The notes: a model not told the origin generated them from the letters alone. Counted from the first letter of the stretch, positions 53,343 through 62,934 are shown. The stretch: 64,000 bases of DNA from Pedosphaera sp. (GCA_002690655.1 NZFL01000016.1:43859-107858), one strand, 5' to 3'. A program made the numbers and translations.

Positions 53343-55202
53343 ATGAACTCACCTAAAACCAACTTGCTGATCTGGTCACTAATGATAGCAATGATAGCAA
53401 CCGCTGCCTCCTCTTATGCAGCAGTTTATAAAATCGATTTTGGTCACATCCAAAATGAAGCAGAGATTCTGGCATACGAAGTCGATTATTTTGATGGCGA
53501 AATATTTGGTAATCCCGAAACCATCTTCACAGGAGAATTCCCTGAGCCACTGACCGACTGGGATGTTATTCCAACTTGGACTTTTGAAGATCCAAATAGC
53601 GAAGTCACAGAAGATTCTGCGAGTATTGAAGGCACGGTGAATGATGCCGGGAATGAGGTGACTTGGAAACTTCGTGACTTTTCTGGAACGGCCTCGGACG
53701 TGACGTTGACCATGTTGGACAATGAAGCACTCTCGAATAGTGTCAGTCCAAATGCACCACCAGTCATGTTGGGTCAAATCGCAAATAATCCCACACATGA
53801 AGGTTTCCTGTATCTGGATTTTGACGGCAATCCGGTGCCTTTATACCCTCAGATCGATAAAATTGCATACGATCAGGTATTGGTTCCCTTTACAGTGAAG
53901 GATGATTACAACTATCGAAATCCTGATACAGCTGGTACGGAGGTCCTCATGCGGTTTGCAAATCTGGATCCCGGTTTTTACAACGTAACCGTGTTTGAAG
54001 GCCGCACCACAGATACAAATGGAAGATTTGGAAAAATCTGGGTCGGAGACTTGAACGGAAGCGGTGCACCTGAAGAAGCAAATTCTGGCAATTATTCTGC
54101 CGTCACGACCAAGGGAGATGTGCTTGCATGGGGGCAACCCAGGACAGTCACCGTAGCGGTAGCCGAAGGAGATTATCTGTGGTTCTCAGAAATGGAGGAC
54201 AACTCGGGTGGCATCAGTGGTATGATTATTCGTTCTGTCGATCTTGCGCCTCCTCCAGCGGATGTGACCACATCAAATGGTTTATTCAAGATTGACTTTG
54301 GTCATATCGAAAATGAAAGGGAAATCGCAGACGCAGATGGCTTTCCATCTGGTGAATTTCCTGATGCTTTGGCTGACTGGAATGTCATTCCCACCTGGAG
54401 CTTTGCTAATCCCAATGCGGCAGTAACCGAAGAGAGCTCAAGTCTTGATGGTGTCGCTAATGACGAACTCACCGAAGCAACCTGGAAACTCACTGACTTC
54501 TCGGAAAGTGGTAACAGCAATGTCATGATGACCATCATGGATAATGCCGCCCTCTCAGCTGAAACAGGACAGGCACCCGCAAATGGTCAGATTGCAAACA
54601 ACCCAACCAAGGAGCTTTACGATGCGGTTTACGATGGAGTGCTGGTTCCGGCCGTCGTCAAGGATGATTATAACTACCGTGATCCAGATACAGGAGGAAC
54701 AGAACTTCTCATGCGTTTTTCAGGATTGAGTTCAGGGAGATACAACGTAACGGTGTTCGAGGGGAGAACAACCGACAACAATGGAAGGTTTGGAAAAGTT
54801 TGGGTCGATGGTGCCGTGGTGAGCAACGCGCCCGCCGAACAAAACACTGGCAACTATAGTGGCGTGGTTGAAATCGATGGTGCCCCCATTGTGGCACCAG
54901 ACGGTCAGCCACGAACGGTGACAGTGGATCTGGCAGAGGGCCAACACATCTGGTTTGCGGAGATGGAAGATAATTCGGGCGGTATCAGTGGATTGATTAT
55001 CCGTGGTGTCGCGAAAGATCCCGTTACTGACGGAGGAAGCATATCCTCGATCTCCTTGACTGATAAGAATGTCGTCATTGAATTCGATGGCACGCTGATG
55101 AGCGCTGACAGCATTGACGGGCCATTCAATGCTGTAGATGGAGCAACTTCCCCTCATTCGGTGACACCGGATCAAGCGTCCCAGTTTTTTATCGCAGAAT
55201 AA
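53343..55202 (+). CDS. Exported protein with two tandem copies of an unknown domain and a PVC-type C-terminal module
   Basis: The ATG at 53343 (619 residues) gives a proper signal peptide (core LLIWSLMIAMIATAASSYA); the track start at 53322 adds seven residues. In track numbering, copy 1 (about 37-306) and copy 2 (about 323-563) share KIDFGHIxNE, VKDDYNYRxPDT, FEGRTTDxNGRFGK, and MEDNSGGISGxIIR. Copy 1 holds a roughly 30-residue insert missing from copy 2. The end (about 573-626, ISSISLTDKNVVIEFDGTL then GPFNAVDGATSPHSV) resembles a short beta module often seen at the C-terminus of verrucomicrobial exported proteins. The domain is unrecognised; acidic, beta-rich and probably secreted. A strong terminator follows. 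It lies between two sigma-factor genes. Confidence 0.85.
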   Translation: MNSPKTNLLIWSLMIAMIATAASSYAAVYKIDFGHIQNEAEILAYEVDYFDGEIFGNPETIFTGEFPEPLTDWDVIPTWTFEDPNSEVTEDSASIEGTVNDAGNEVTWKLRDFSGTASDVTLTMLDNEALSNSVSPNAPPVMLGQIANNPTHEGFLYLDFDGNPVPLYPQIDKIAYDQVLVPFTVKDDYNYRNPDTAGTEVLMRFANLDPGFYNVTVFEGRTTDTNGRFGKIWVGDLNGSGAPEEANSGNYSAVTTKGDVLAWGQPRTVTVAVAEGDYLWFSEMEDNSGGISGMIIRSVDLAPPPADVTTSNGLFKIDFGHIENEREIADADGFPSGEFPDALADWNVIPTWSFANPNAAVTEESSSLDGVANDELTEATWKLTDFSESGNSNVMMTIMDNAALSAETGQAPANGQIANNPTKELYDAVYDGVLVPAVVKDDYNYRDPDTGGTELLMRFSGLSSGRYNVTVFEGRTTDNNGRFGKVWVDGAVVSNAPAEQNTGNYSGVVEIDGAPIVAPDGQPRTVTVDLAEGQHIWFAEMEDNSGGISGLIIRGVAKDPVTDGGSISSISLTDKNVVIEFDGTLMSADSIDGPFNAVDGATSPHSVTPDQASQFFIAE

Positions 55203-55237
55203 GACAACCTGAGACCGAACATAACTTACCATTCACG

Positions 55238-55276
55238 AAAAATCGGGTTCCCGTTGGGAGCCCGATTTTTCTTTTG
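55238..55276 (+). terminator. Intrinsic terminator of the tandem-domain exported protein gene
   Basis: GAAAAATCGGG-T-TCCC pairs with GGGA-G-CCCGATTTTTC across a GTT loop (one T:G pair) to give a 16-bp stem ending in a T-run. It starts 35 bp after the stop codon. Confidence 0.92.
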
Positions 55277-55416
55277 AGGACTTCATTCATGCTTGATTCC
55301 AGTTTCGACAGCTTGATTTCGATCCTCTGGCTTGGACAAACGAGATCTGGCCCAATGTTGCGAGCTAAAACCCCTGAAAAAGGAGCCGTAAACCACTCAT
55401 CCAATCTTATCAATCA

Positions 55417-56013
55417 CTATTTATTTCGGGTAATTTCCTCAAAAAGCCAGGCGCGAGCATAAGCCCAGTTTCGCTTGGCCGTGCGTTCGGACATATTGAG
55501 TATTTTGGCGGCCTGAATATTGGGAAGCCCTACAAAGAATCTGAGTTTAATGAGTTCGGCGCTCTCGGGATCTTCTTTTTCGAGTTTGGCGAGGGCTTCA
55601 TTCACTATTAGAAGTTGGCCATCCTCAGCGGTCACGGCGACATCAAGCCCGGCAAGATCCACACGTTTCCATTCACCACCGTGGCGTTGCCGTTGTTTGC
55701 GCCGAGCGTTTTCAACCAGGATTCGACGCATGGCCTCGGCAGCGGCGGCGAAGAAATGACGGCGATTCTTCCAGTGCTGATCGGCATCCCCGAGCAACCT
55801 CAAGTAAGCCTCATGAACAAGTGCCGTTGGCTGCAGCGTGTGACCCGGTTTTTCCTTAACCATCTGATAAGCTGCTTGTTGACGAAGCTCACGATAGACC
55901 AATGGTAGCAACTGCTCGGATGCATGATCGTCACCTCCTTCAATATTATGAAGGATACATGTAATATCAATGGATTGGGTCGTGCTCAAGAATTCAACCT
56001 CGTGCTGTGGCAA
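55417..56013 (-). CDS. ECF sigma factor, Sigma70_ECF/TIGR02999-like
   Basis: 198 residues from a TTG at 56013 preceded by GAAGG; a second TTG at 55989 is possible, and there is no nearby ATG. QLLPLVYRELRQQAAYQM, LQPTALVHEAYLRLLGD and HFFAAAAEAMRRILVENARRK are characteristic of the TIGR02999 ECF type that is expanded in planctomycetes and related phyla. Region 4 contains KLRFFVGLPNIQAAKILNMSERTAKRNWAYARAWL, quoted here as the recognition helix-turn-helix block in outline. Such factors are usually next to kinase-WD40 genes, but here the gene overlaps a TIM-barrel gene by 20 bp. No anti-sigma factor is visible. Confidence 0.9.
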   Translation of the reverse strand: MPQHEVEFLSTTQSIDITCILHNIEGGDDHASEQLLPLVYRELRQQAAYQMVKEKPGHTLQPTALVHEAYLRLLGDADQHWKNRRHFFAAAAEAMRRILVENARRKQRQRHGGEWKRVDLAGLDVAVTAEDGQLLIVNEALAKLEKEDPESAELIKLRFFVGLPNIQAAKILNMSERTAKRNWAYARAWLFEEITRNK

Positions 56014-56896
56014 TCATACCTTCGAATAGTTCTCGCTGCTCCTTCATGGCGGCGATTTTGTCGACTGGTTTGGTGCGAGCTTCCAAGAGTATCCATCCAT
56101 TATATTTTGTTTGAACCATCATCTTCATCAACTGCTGATATGGATAATCACCCAGGTTCAACTCTCGCACATGCGCGGTGGCACCGAACCGATCTCTCAC
56201 CATATTGAAATTCGACTTCAGTCCGGCACCTTGTGTATCCACCCCGTTGGAGTTCCAGCAAACACCTACATTGGGGTGATCTGCCATATCGAAAATCGCT
56301 TTCATGACAGGTAAATCGCTCGTACCTTTACCATGAGCCTCCACACGAATTTCCTGTCCCCAATCATCTCCATATGCGGCCACCTCATTTAATGCACGTC
56401 CAATCTGAAGAATGGTTTTCTCTTTGGATAGCCCTTTGGAGAACCCATTGGGTTTCACTTTGACCCCGCTACCGCCACAATCATGCATCAAACGAATATA
56501 TTGTTTGGTCAGCTCAATATTTGCCTTGAGTTTCTCTGGTTCAACATCATGAAATTGGGCGTTCGAACCGTAACCAACCAGAGAAACTGAGCTGTCCTTG
56601 AAACGATCCCGTACTTCCCTGCGTTCAGCAGCGGACAATAATGGTTCCACTCCGTGCGCATGTTGAGTCCGAGTTTCAACACCTCCTACTCCAGCTTCCT
56701 CACAAGCACGAATCAAATCAGGAAGTTTCATATCCTTACCCCAAAGATAGGTTACCAACCCAAATTTAATGTTACTGCGGACGGCAGCTGTATCTGCTTG
56801 AAGCACATTCGAAGTTCGCATCCCAGCCGTCAGGGATGCGGCCATAAGCGAACTGTTACCCAAGAAAGATCTGCGAGTTAAAAGATTGGAGTTCAT
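55994..56896 (-). CDS. Tat-exported sugar phosphate isomerase/epimerase-like TIM-barrel protein
   Basis: I start at the ATG at 56896 (300 residues); the track ORF from 56992 carries an unlikely N-terminal extension. TRRSFLGNSSLMAASLTAG is a twin-arginine signal, so it is exported folded. The TIM-barrel body has IKFGLVTYLWGKDMKLPDLI, EEAGVGGVETRTQHAHGVEP, SLVGYGSNAQFHD, IRVEAHGKGTSDLPVMKAIF, GVCWNSNGVDTQG and YNGWILLEARTKPVDK, the usual acidic and His ligand pattern of the xylose-isomerase-like family. An exported version of a sugar isomerase-like fold is common in the PVC group and may act on oxidised glycans. Its stop lies inside the downstream sigma-factor ORF, a 20-bp overlap. Confidence 0.86.
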   Translation of the reverse strand: MNSNLLTRRSFLGNSSLMAASLTAGMRTSNVLQADTAAVRSNIKFGLVTYLWGKDMKLPDLIRACEEAGVGGVETRTQHAHGVEPLLSAAERREVRDRFKDSSVSLVGYGSNAQFHDVEPEKLKANIELTKQYIRLMHDCGGSGVKVKPNGFSKGLSKEKTILQIGRALNEVAAYGDDWGQEIRVEAHGKGTSDLPVMKAIFDMADHPNVGVCWNSNGVDTQGAGLKSNFNMVRDRFGATAHVRELNLGDYPYQQLMKMMVQTKYNGWILLEARTKPVDKIAAMKEQRELFEGMIATARG

Positions 56897-57112
56897 CACT
56901 TGAACATATGCCAATTGAATGGGCTCCGACAAGCTTTGATCCGGTGTGGGATAAGCATAGATATGCGAGAAGCAGGTTCGCATCAAAAGCAATAATCAGA
57001 TCAAAAAGATACAACGTTTATTATGTCTGCAACACAGCGGGATTAAAAAATAAGAAAACACAAAGAAAGCCTACTCATTGACAGCGGCCTTCCCTCGTTT
57101 AGCTTGGTATTC

Positions 57113-60103
57113 ATGCCCAGAAAAAAACGGGAAACTTGCATCCAACTGCGTGGGGTGCGTCACAACAATCTCAAAAATTTTGATTTGGATCTCCCTCTTG
57201 GGAAGTTAATTGTAATCACCGGCCTAAGTGGTTCAGGCAAAAGCTCACTTGCGTTTGACACTCTCTATGCAGAAGGTCAAAGACGTTACATCGAAACCTT
57301 CACTCCCTATGCGCGTCAATTTTTTGACCGAATGGACAAACCCAGGGTAGACCGTATCGAGGGAATCCCACCTGCCATTGCGATTCAACAGCGCAATACC
57401 GTCAAGACCACTCGATCCACAATCGGAACGATGACGGAAATCTGCGACCATGTGAAATCATTATGGGCTCAGAAGGCTGACCTCTATTGCTCAGGGTGTG
57501 GTAAAACCGTGATGGAAGAAGACATTCAATCGATCTGGAAATACTGGATTGAATCCGCCTTGGACGAAACCGTCCTCATCTCTTTTGATGTCCCATTAAG
57601 CCTTAAACTGTCTCTGAAGGAATCTATCAATCTGGTGAAACAGCAAGGATTCAGTCGAATCTTCCTTAAAGACGAACCCATGAGGCTTGAAGAATCGTTG
57701 CCTCAACTTGAAAAAGGGAAAGAGACCAAGCTAACCATCATTCAAGACCGTATCAAACTGACACCTCGAATGCGTTCGAGATTCACCGAAGCCTGCGAAC
57801 AGGCATACCACTTCGGCAAGGGGCATTTGACAGTGCGCCCCTTCAACGGAACATGCCAACCCGCGTCTGGAACTCGTCAACATTCCAGACATCGACATTG
57901 CTCCGCTTGTCAACTCGAGTACAAGTTGCCTACGCCTTCCCTTTTCAGTTTCAACAACCCCGCAGGCGCTTGCCCGAAATGCAAGGGTTTTGGAAGGGTC
58001 ATCAGCATCGACTACAAACTGGTGATTCCAGATAAAAACCGCACTCTGAAACAAGGTGCCGTTAAACCATGGCAAACCGGTCAAGGGATGGAATGCCAGA
58101 GGGACATGATTTCGTTCTGCACTCAACGAAAGATTCCAACAGATATCCCATTCAAGAAATTAAAAAAATCTCAGCAAAACTGGGTCATAGAAGGTGATCC
58201 AGGTTACGGCAGCGATGAAAATCATCAATGGCCCAAAGCTTGGTACGGGGTGCGGGGATACTTCAGATGGCTAGAATCCAAATCCTACAAAATGCATGTG
58301 CGCGTTCTGCTGGCTCGCTATCGGTCCTACACAATCTGTCCTTCATGCGAAGGAACTCGATTTCAACCCGAGGCATTAAACTATCGCATGTATTTGCAGG
58401 GATCTTCAAGTGACTCCTTGACGCTGCCAGAATTTTACAAACTCCCGCTGTCAAAATCTCTGGAGATCGTCGAGTCATGGCAAAAACAATTCAAACCGAA
58501 AGTCAATGAACCGATGGGCCTTATTTTAAATGAATTACAATCCAGACTTAAATTCATGGTTGAGGTTGGGCTTTCATACCTGACTCTGGACCGTCCAACA
58601 CGCAGTTTATCCGGAGGTGAGACTGAACGAGTAAACCTGACAAGCTGCCTAGGAACACGCTTGGTTAACACCCTGTATGTCCTTGATGAACCAAGTGTTG
58701 GCCTCCACCCCAAAGACACTCAGAAACTCATCACAACTCTCAAACATTTACGCGACCAGCAAAACACAGTAGTGGTGGTAGAGCATGAGGCTCAAATGAT
58801 GCTCGCAGCGGACCAGATCATAGACATCGGACCCGGTCACGGTACAGAGGGAGGCAACGTGGTTTTTCAGGGTTCGGCGAAACAGCTCATGAATTCCAAA
58901 CGATCTCTAACAGGACAGTATTTGTCGACTGTGAAAACGATCGATGCATTCCGAGGACGCCCTGTTCAACCGAAGCATAAAACTCAATGGATGCAGATCA
59001 AAAATGCTTCGAAGCATAATCTGAAAAATATTGCAGTTAATATTCCATTGAATCGACTGGTTTGTATCTCCGGAGTGAGTGGTTCAGGAAAAACAACTCT
59101 TGTTCGTGATGTCCTGATACCAATGCTCAGAGATCGTTTGAATAATGATCTGACCTCCGAGAAAACTTATGATGGTGATGCCAGCTCGGAACAAACAATG
59201 GACGGGATCCCCAAGGCTAGAGTCTCCATTCAAGGACATCAGAGCATTGACGAAGCGGTGCTTGTTGATCAATCGCCAATCGGAAGGACCCCGCGATCTA
59301 ATCCAGCCGTCTACGTGGGCGCTTTCGATGCGATACGTGAATTGTTTGCAAAAACTCCTACCGCTCGTGAGAAAGGCTACAAGGCAGGGCATTTCAGTTT
59401 CAACTCACGCACGGGTCAGTGCCAGCATTGTCGTGGCGTCGGTTTTGAAAAAATCGAGATGCAATTCTTGAGTGATGTTTTTATTCAATGCGAAGAATGC
59501 GAAGGTCGTCGATTCAAACCCCAGATCCTTAAAATAAAATTGATGGAACCCGGCTCAGCGCAACTTAAGGACGCTCCCAGAGCAGGTGCAAAGGAGTGCA
59601 GGTCTTGGAGCATTGCCGACATGTTGAAAGCAACGGTCGACGAGGCTATGGAATTCCTGCAATCCATTACGGACTCATCCCATGCAATCAAAGCATGCCG
59701 AGGACTCCAATGGCTGCAACAGGCCGGTCTGGGATATTTACAGCTCGGACAACCAGTCAATACACTGAGCGGCGGTGAAAGCCAGCGACTTAAACTAGTT
59801 AAACACCTCACTCAAATTTCCAATCAACGCAAAGGCCCCAAACACTGCCTTTACGTATTTGACGAACCTACGACTGGACTGCATTTCGATGATGTTCGAG
59901 TGTTGCTCGATTTGTTTCAAAAACTTGTCGACTCCGGCCATTCAGTGATCATGATTGAGCATCACACGGACGTGATTAGAAGTTCAGACTGGATCATTGA
60001 CATGGGGCCCGGGGGAGGTGATGAAGGTGGAGAGGTCGTTGTTTGCGGACCACCGAAAAAAATCAAAGCATGCGCCCAAAGTCATACGGGAAATGCATTG
60101 TGA
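57113..60103 (+). CDS. uvrA: UvrA-family excinuclease ATPase (large, possibly a paralogue)
   Basis: The track start at 57104 is TTG; the ATG at 57113 gives 996 residues, somewhat longer than usual UvrA. Two ABC modules are present: Walker A GLSGSGKSSLAFDTLYAEGQ near 45 and GVSGSGKTTLVRDVL near 655; signatures LSGGETERVNLTSCLG and LSGGESQRLKLVKHL; Walker B VLDEPSVGLHPKD and FDEPTTGLHFDDV. Zinc-module cysteines CSACQLEYKLPTPSLFSF, CPKCKGFG and CQHCRGVG, CEECEGRRF are intact. The region RIEGIPPAIAIQQRNTVKTT is near the conserved UvrA sequence. It recognises DNA lesions with UvrB in nucleotide excision repair, or is a UvrA2-like specialised paralogue. No uvrB or uvrC is nearby. The two convergent genes downstream are unrelated. 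Confidence 0.92.
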   Translation: MPRKKRETCIQLRGVRHNNLKNFDLDLPLGKLIVITGLSGSGKSSLAFDTLYAEGQRRYIETFTPYARQFFDRMDKPRVDRIEGIPPAIAIQQRNTVKTTRSTIGTMTEICDHVKSLWAQKADLYCSGCGKTVMEEDIQSIWKYWIESALDETVLISFDVPLSLKLSLKESINLVKQQGFSRIFLKDEPMRLEESLPQLEKGKETKLTIIQDRIKLTPRMRSRFTEACEQAYHFGKGHLTVRPFNGTCQPASGTRQHSRHRHCSACQLEYKLPTPSLFSFNNPAGACPKCKGFGRVISIDYKLVIPDKNRTLKQGAVKPWQTGQGMECQRDMISFCTQRKIPTDIPFKKLKKSQQNWVIEGDPGYGSDENHQWPKAWYGVRGYFRWLESKSYKMHVRVLLARYRSYTICPSCEGTRFQPEALNYRMYLQGSSSDSLTLPEFYKLPLSKSLEIVESWQKQFKPKVNEPMGLILNELQSRLKFMVEVGLSYLTLDRPTRSLSGGETERVNLTSCLGTRLVNTLYVLDEPSVGLHPKDTQKLITTLKHLRDQQNTVVVVEHEAQMMLAADQIIDIGPGHGTEGGNVVFQGSAKQLMNSKRSLTGQYLSTVKTIDAFRGRPVQPKHKTQWMQIKNASKHNLKNIAVNIPLNRLVCISGVSGSGKTTLVRDVLIPMLRDRLNNDLTSEKTYDGDASSEQTMDGIPKARVSIQGHQSIDEAVLVDQSPIGRTPRSNPAVYVGAFDAIRELFAKTPTAREKGYKAGHFSFNSRTGQCQHCRGVGFEKIEMQFLSDVFIQCEECEGRRFKPQILKIKLMEPGSAQLKDAPRAGAKECRSWSIADMLKATVDEAMEFLQSITDSSHAIKACRGLQWLQQAGLGYLQLGQPVNTLSGGESQRLKLVKHLTQISNQRKGPKHCLYVFDEPTTGLHFDDVRVLLDLFQKLVDSGHSVIMIEHHTDVIRSSDWIIDMGPGGGDEGGEVVVCGPPKKIKACAQSHTGNAL

Positions 60104-60121
60104 TCCCTCATGAGCAGATCG

Positions 60122-60787
60122 TCATTTCATCAGGTGTCCGTCGAAACCTTTTTTGATAAGGAATGCATAGGCCGCACGCACCTTATCATCCACAAACTGC
60201 TCGGTCTGAAATCCAAGTTTGGGATATTCAAGAATGCGCTGAAAGTCGCCAACCATGATCTCAGTTACCAATGCCTTGGAGATTCCACCCTGGCAGTAAG
60301 CATTGAAATCGAGTTGGGGCGAAGTAATCTGCCATTCGACATCTGACCATTGTTTGGTGAGGGAGGCGTGAGCCCTGCGTTCCATGTAAGGTTTTTGAAT
60401 TGCGATCGCTCTTTTGATCTTCATTCCCTTAGATTCCAGCAACGCTTTGGAATACTTGATATTCTCACCCGTATTCGTTGCATTAAACTCGGTCATGACA
60501 ATCTCTCTGGGCAATCCCAGGTCGATCGCTCGTTCTGAAATGAGTTGAGCTTCCGGGCGCTCAAAGACTCCCTCCGTCCAGTTACCAAACCCGCCAGTAA
60601 AGAGAAAAAGCGGGGCGATTCCCTGACGATGAAGTTCAGCCGCCCTGTTGCCCACCCTGAGATCATGACTTCCGAGAATGAGCACCATGTCCGCAGGTTC
60701 AATGCGGTGCTCGAGTCGATGATATTCCCACAAGGTCAATGAAGCATTTTCAATCTCCGTGTTCCATGGAAGATCCCCGTGTATCAT
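60122..60787 (-). CDS. YdcF-like (DUF218/ElyC-type) protein
   Basis: 221 residues with no leader or membrane helix. MVLILGSHDLRVGNRAAELHRQG and PLFLFTGGFGNWTEG near 35-70 are the DUF218 signature G-S-x-D plus TGG, and MTEFNATNTGENIKYSKALL and AIAIQKPYMERRAHASL follow. The family includes YdcF, SanA and ElyC, which bind S-adenosylmethionine or act in envelope polysaccharide metabolism. Biochemistry of the short soluble YdcF type is unresolved. Convergent with the UvrA gene, with 18 bp between stops. Confidence 0.86.
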   Translation of the reverse strand: MIHGDLPWNTEIENASLTLWEYHRLEHRIEPADMVLILGSHDLRVGNRAAELHRQGIAPLFLFTGGFGNWTEGVFERPEAQLISERAIDLGLPREIVMTEFNATNTGENIKYSKALLESKGMKIKRAIAIQKPYMERRAHASLTKQWSDVEWQITSPQLDFNAYCQGGISKALVTEIMVGDFQRILEYPKLGFQTEQFVDDKVRAAYAFLIKKGFDGHLMK

Positions 60788-60857
60788 GAGGGAAATTTGT
60801 CAGATTCGAGATGCCGAAACGAGAAGAAAGAATAACTTCGGAAATATTGATCTCTGT

Positions 60858-61295
60858 TCAGCGTTGAGACGCTCCATTCTTCCTGCGAATCTCGAGTAAC
60901 AATTCCTGCGCAGGCTCGTAATTTTTTCGTGCAGCTTCTTTTAACCAATGGATAGCCGAATCCCGGTCCCGGCCGCAACCACGTCCGATCCAGAGCATCA
61001 TACCAAGATTGGTCTGAGCTTTATGGTGACCAAGATCGGCTGCCTGCCGAAACCAGCCCATTGCCAATGCATAATCCTGAGGGACACCCCTGCCTTCATA
61101 AAATCGTTCACCCATTTCAAAAATCGATTCGCGATCTCCCATTTCAGCTTGCTCCAGTGTACTGATGACGTGTTTCTCCATGACCCCATGAGCAAAACTT
61201 TTGGCCTGCCGAATACCCGATTTCGTCTGTTGATAGGTCCCCGTCAGACGTTTCCAAAGTCCACCTGTTGCGATTAATCTGAGCAGCCAGTTCAT
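60858..61295 (-). CDS. Sel1-repeat protein
   Basis: 145 residues. Two Sel1-like repeats are visible: SIFEMGERFYEGRGVPQDYA-type and AMGWFRQAADLGHHKAQTNLG then MMLWIGRGCGRDRDSAIHWL and KEAARKNYEPAQELLLEI. The N-terminus LLRLIATGGLWKRLTGTYQ is basic and amphipathic without a leader. Sel1 repeats mediate protein binding; the partner is unknown. It precedes YdcF by about 70 bp on the same strand and diverges from guaA. Confidence 0.82.
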   Translation of the reverse strand: MNWLLRLIATGGLWKRLTGTYQQTKSGIRQAKSFAHGVMEKHVISTLEQAEMGDRESIFEMGERFYEGRGVPQDYALAMGWFRQAADLGHHKAQTNLGMMLWIGRGCGRDRDSAIHWLKEAARKNYEPAQELLLEIRRKNGASQR

Positions 61296-61392
61296 CGTTT
61301 GCTTGCAATTTTACATTAAAGGAAGTCAAACTTCTCTCAGTTTTACTAGTCAGCAAGGTAAAAACCCATCATAAAACCGGATTTCCGTTCCA

Positions 61393-62934
61393 ATGAAGGA
61401 GCAAATTATCATACTTGATTTTGGTTCGCAATACACTCAGGTGATCGCAAGACGCATCCGAGAGTGTCAGGTTTACTCAACTATCCTCCGCTATGACACC
61501 CCGGCGGCGGAAATTGCGAAGATGAAACCGAAGGGTATTATCCTTTCAGGTGGCCCCAGCAGTGTCTTTGATGAAGACGCACCCAAGCCCGACCCGGCAT
61601 TATTCAAGCTCAAAGTGCCTGTATTGGGCATATGCTACGGTCTGCAAATGCTGGCTGAATCCCTCAAGGGGCGAGTAGAACCGGGACTGAAGCGTGAATA
61701 CGGGAAAGGAACGCTGGAGATTAAAGACAAGACTTGCCCGCTTTTCCGCGGACTGCCCAAACGCATTCAGGTCTGGAATTCACACAGCGACAAACTCACC
61801 AAATTACCACGGGGGTTTACTACCGTTGCAGTCACTGAAAACTCCGATTTCGCTGCTGTTGCGGATATCAAAAAGCATAGGTATGGGCTTCAATTTCATC
61901 CAGAAGTCGTCCATACGCCGCGCGGTAGCGTGATAATAAAGAACTTTGTCTACGATATTTGTAAATGCGGACGCAACTGGACTATGCTCAATTACTTGGA
62001 TCAGGCAGTTGAGGAAATCCGTAAACAGGTCGGAGATGAAAAAGTCATTCTTGGACTGAGTGGTGGGGTTGATTCCAGTGTCGCCGCTGCGTTGATTCAT
62101 CGAGCCATTGGAGACCAACTGACTTGTATTTTTGTCAACAATGGATTGCTGCGCGCAAGAGAGGCAGATGCCGTCAGAGAAGTTTTTCAAAATAATTTCA
62201 AACTCAAGCTTCGATATGAAAACGCCACCACAATGTTCCTCAAGCGACTGAAAGGCATCACCAGCCCTGAGCGTAAGCGCAAGGTCATTGGTAAGGCTTT
62301 CATTGAATCATTTACGCAGGCCACAAAGAAAGTTGGCAATGCGAAGTTTCTTGCCCAGGGGACTCTTTATCCAGACATCATTGAATCCGTCCCTATTGCA
62401 GGCAACCCTGCCGCTTTGATCAAGAGTCACCATAACGTGGGAGGTTTACCTAAAAACCTGAAATTCGAACTTCTCGAACCCCTTAAATGTCTGTTCAAAG
62501 ATGAGGTGAGATTGCTTGGACTCGAACTGGGGCTCCCGAAATCCATGGTTTATCGGCATCCATTCCCCGGGCCTGGACTGGGCGTGCGCATCCTTGGAGA
62601 TGTCACACGCAAACGCATTCGTATTCTCAAAGAGGCGGATACGATTGTACTCGAAGAAATGAAAAGCTCAGGCTGGTATTACAAGGTTTGGCAAGCATTT
62701 GCAGTGCTGCTGCCGGTCAAGAGTGTGGGTGTCATGGGGGATGAGCGAACTTATGAATACACCATTGCAGTCAGGGTGGTGGAATCCAAAGATGGAATGA
62801 CGGCTGACTGGGTCAAACTCCCTTACGAGGTGCTCGAGAAAATCTCCAACCGAATCATCAACGAAGTCAAAGGTGCCAACCGCGTTTGCTACGATATTTC
62901 CAGCAAACCTCCAGCAACGATCGAATGGGAGTAA
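61393..62934 (+). CDS. guaA: GMP synthase (glutamine-hydrolysing)
   Basis: 513 residues, the normal length. It converts XMP to GMP in the cytoplasm, last step of guanine nucleotide synthesis. The N-terminal amidotransferase has GIILSGGPSSVFDEDAP, GICYGLQMLAE with the nucleophilic Cys near residue 80, and GLQFHPEVVHTPRG with the catalytic His near 172. The ATP-pyrophosphatase has LGLSGGVDSSVAAALIH near 220 with the P-loop-like SGGxDS, then FAQGTLYPDIIES-type sequence, IKSHHNVGGLP, HPFPGPGLGVRILGD and the ending PPATIEWE. All catalytic features are present. Monocistronic with a strong downstream terminator. Confidence 0.98.
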   Translation: MKEQIIILDFGSQYTQVIARRIRECQVYSTILRYDTPAAEIAKMKPKGIILSGGPSSVFDEDAPKPDPALFKLKVPVLGICYGLQMLAESLKGRVEPGLKREYGKGTLEIKDKTCPLFRGLPKRIQVWNSHSDKLTKLPRGFTTVAVTENSDFAAVADIKKHRYGLQFHPEVVHTPRGSVIIKNFVYDICKCGRNWTMLNYLDQAVEEIRKQVGDEKVILGLSGGVDSSVAAALIHRAIGDQLTCIFVNNGLLRAREADAVREVFQNNFKLKLRYENATTMFLKRLKGITSPERKRKVIGKAFIESFTQATKKVGNAKFLAQGTLYPDIIESVPIAGNPAALIKSHHNVGGLPKNLKFELLEPLKCLFKDEVRLLGLELGLPKSMVYRHPFPGPGLGVRILGDVTRKRIRILKEADTIVLEEMKSSGWYYKVWQAFAVLLPVKSVGVMGDERTYEYTIAVRVVESKDGMTADWVKLPYEVLEKISNRIINEVKGANRVCYDISSKPPATIEWE

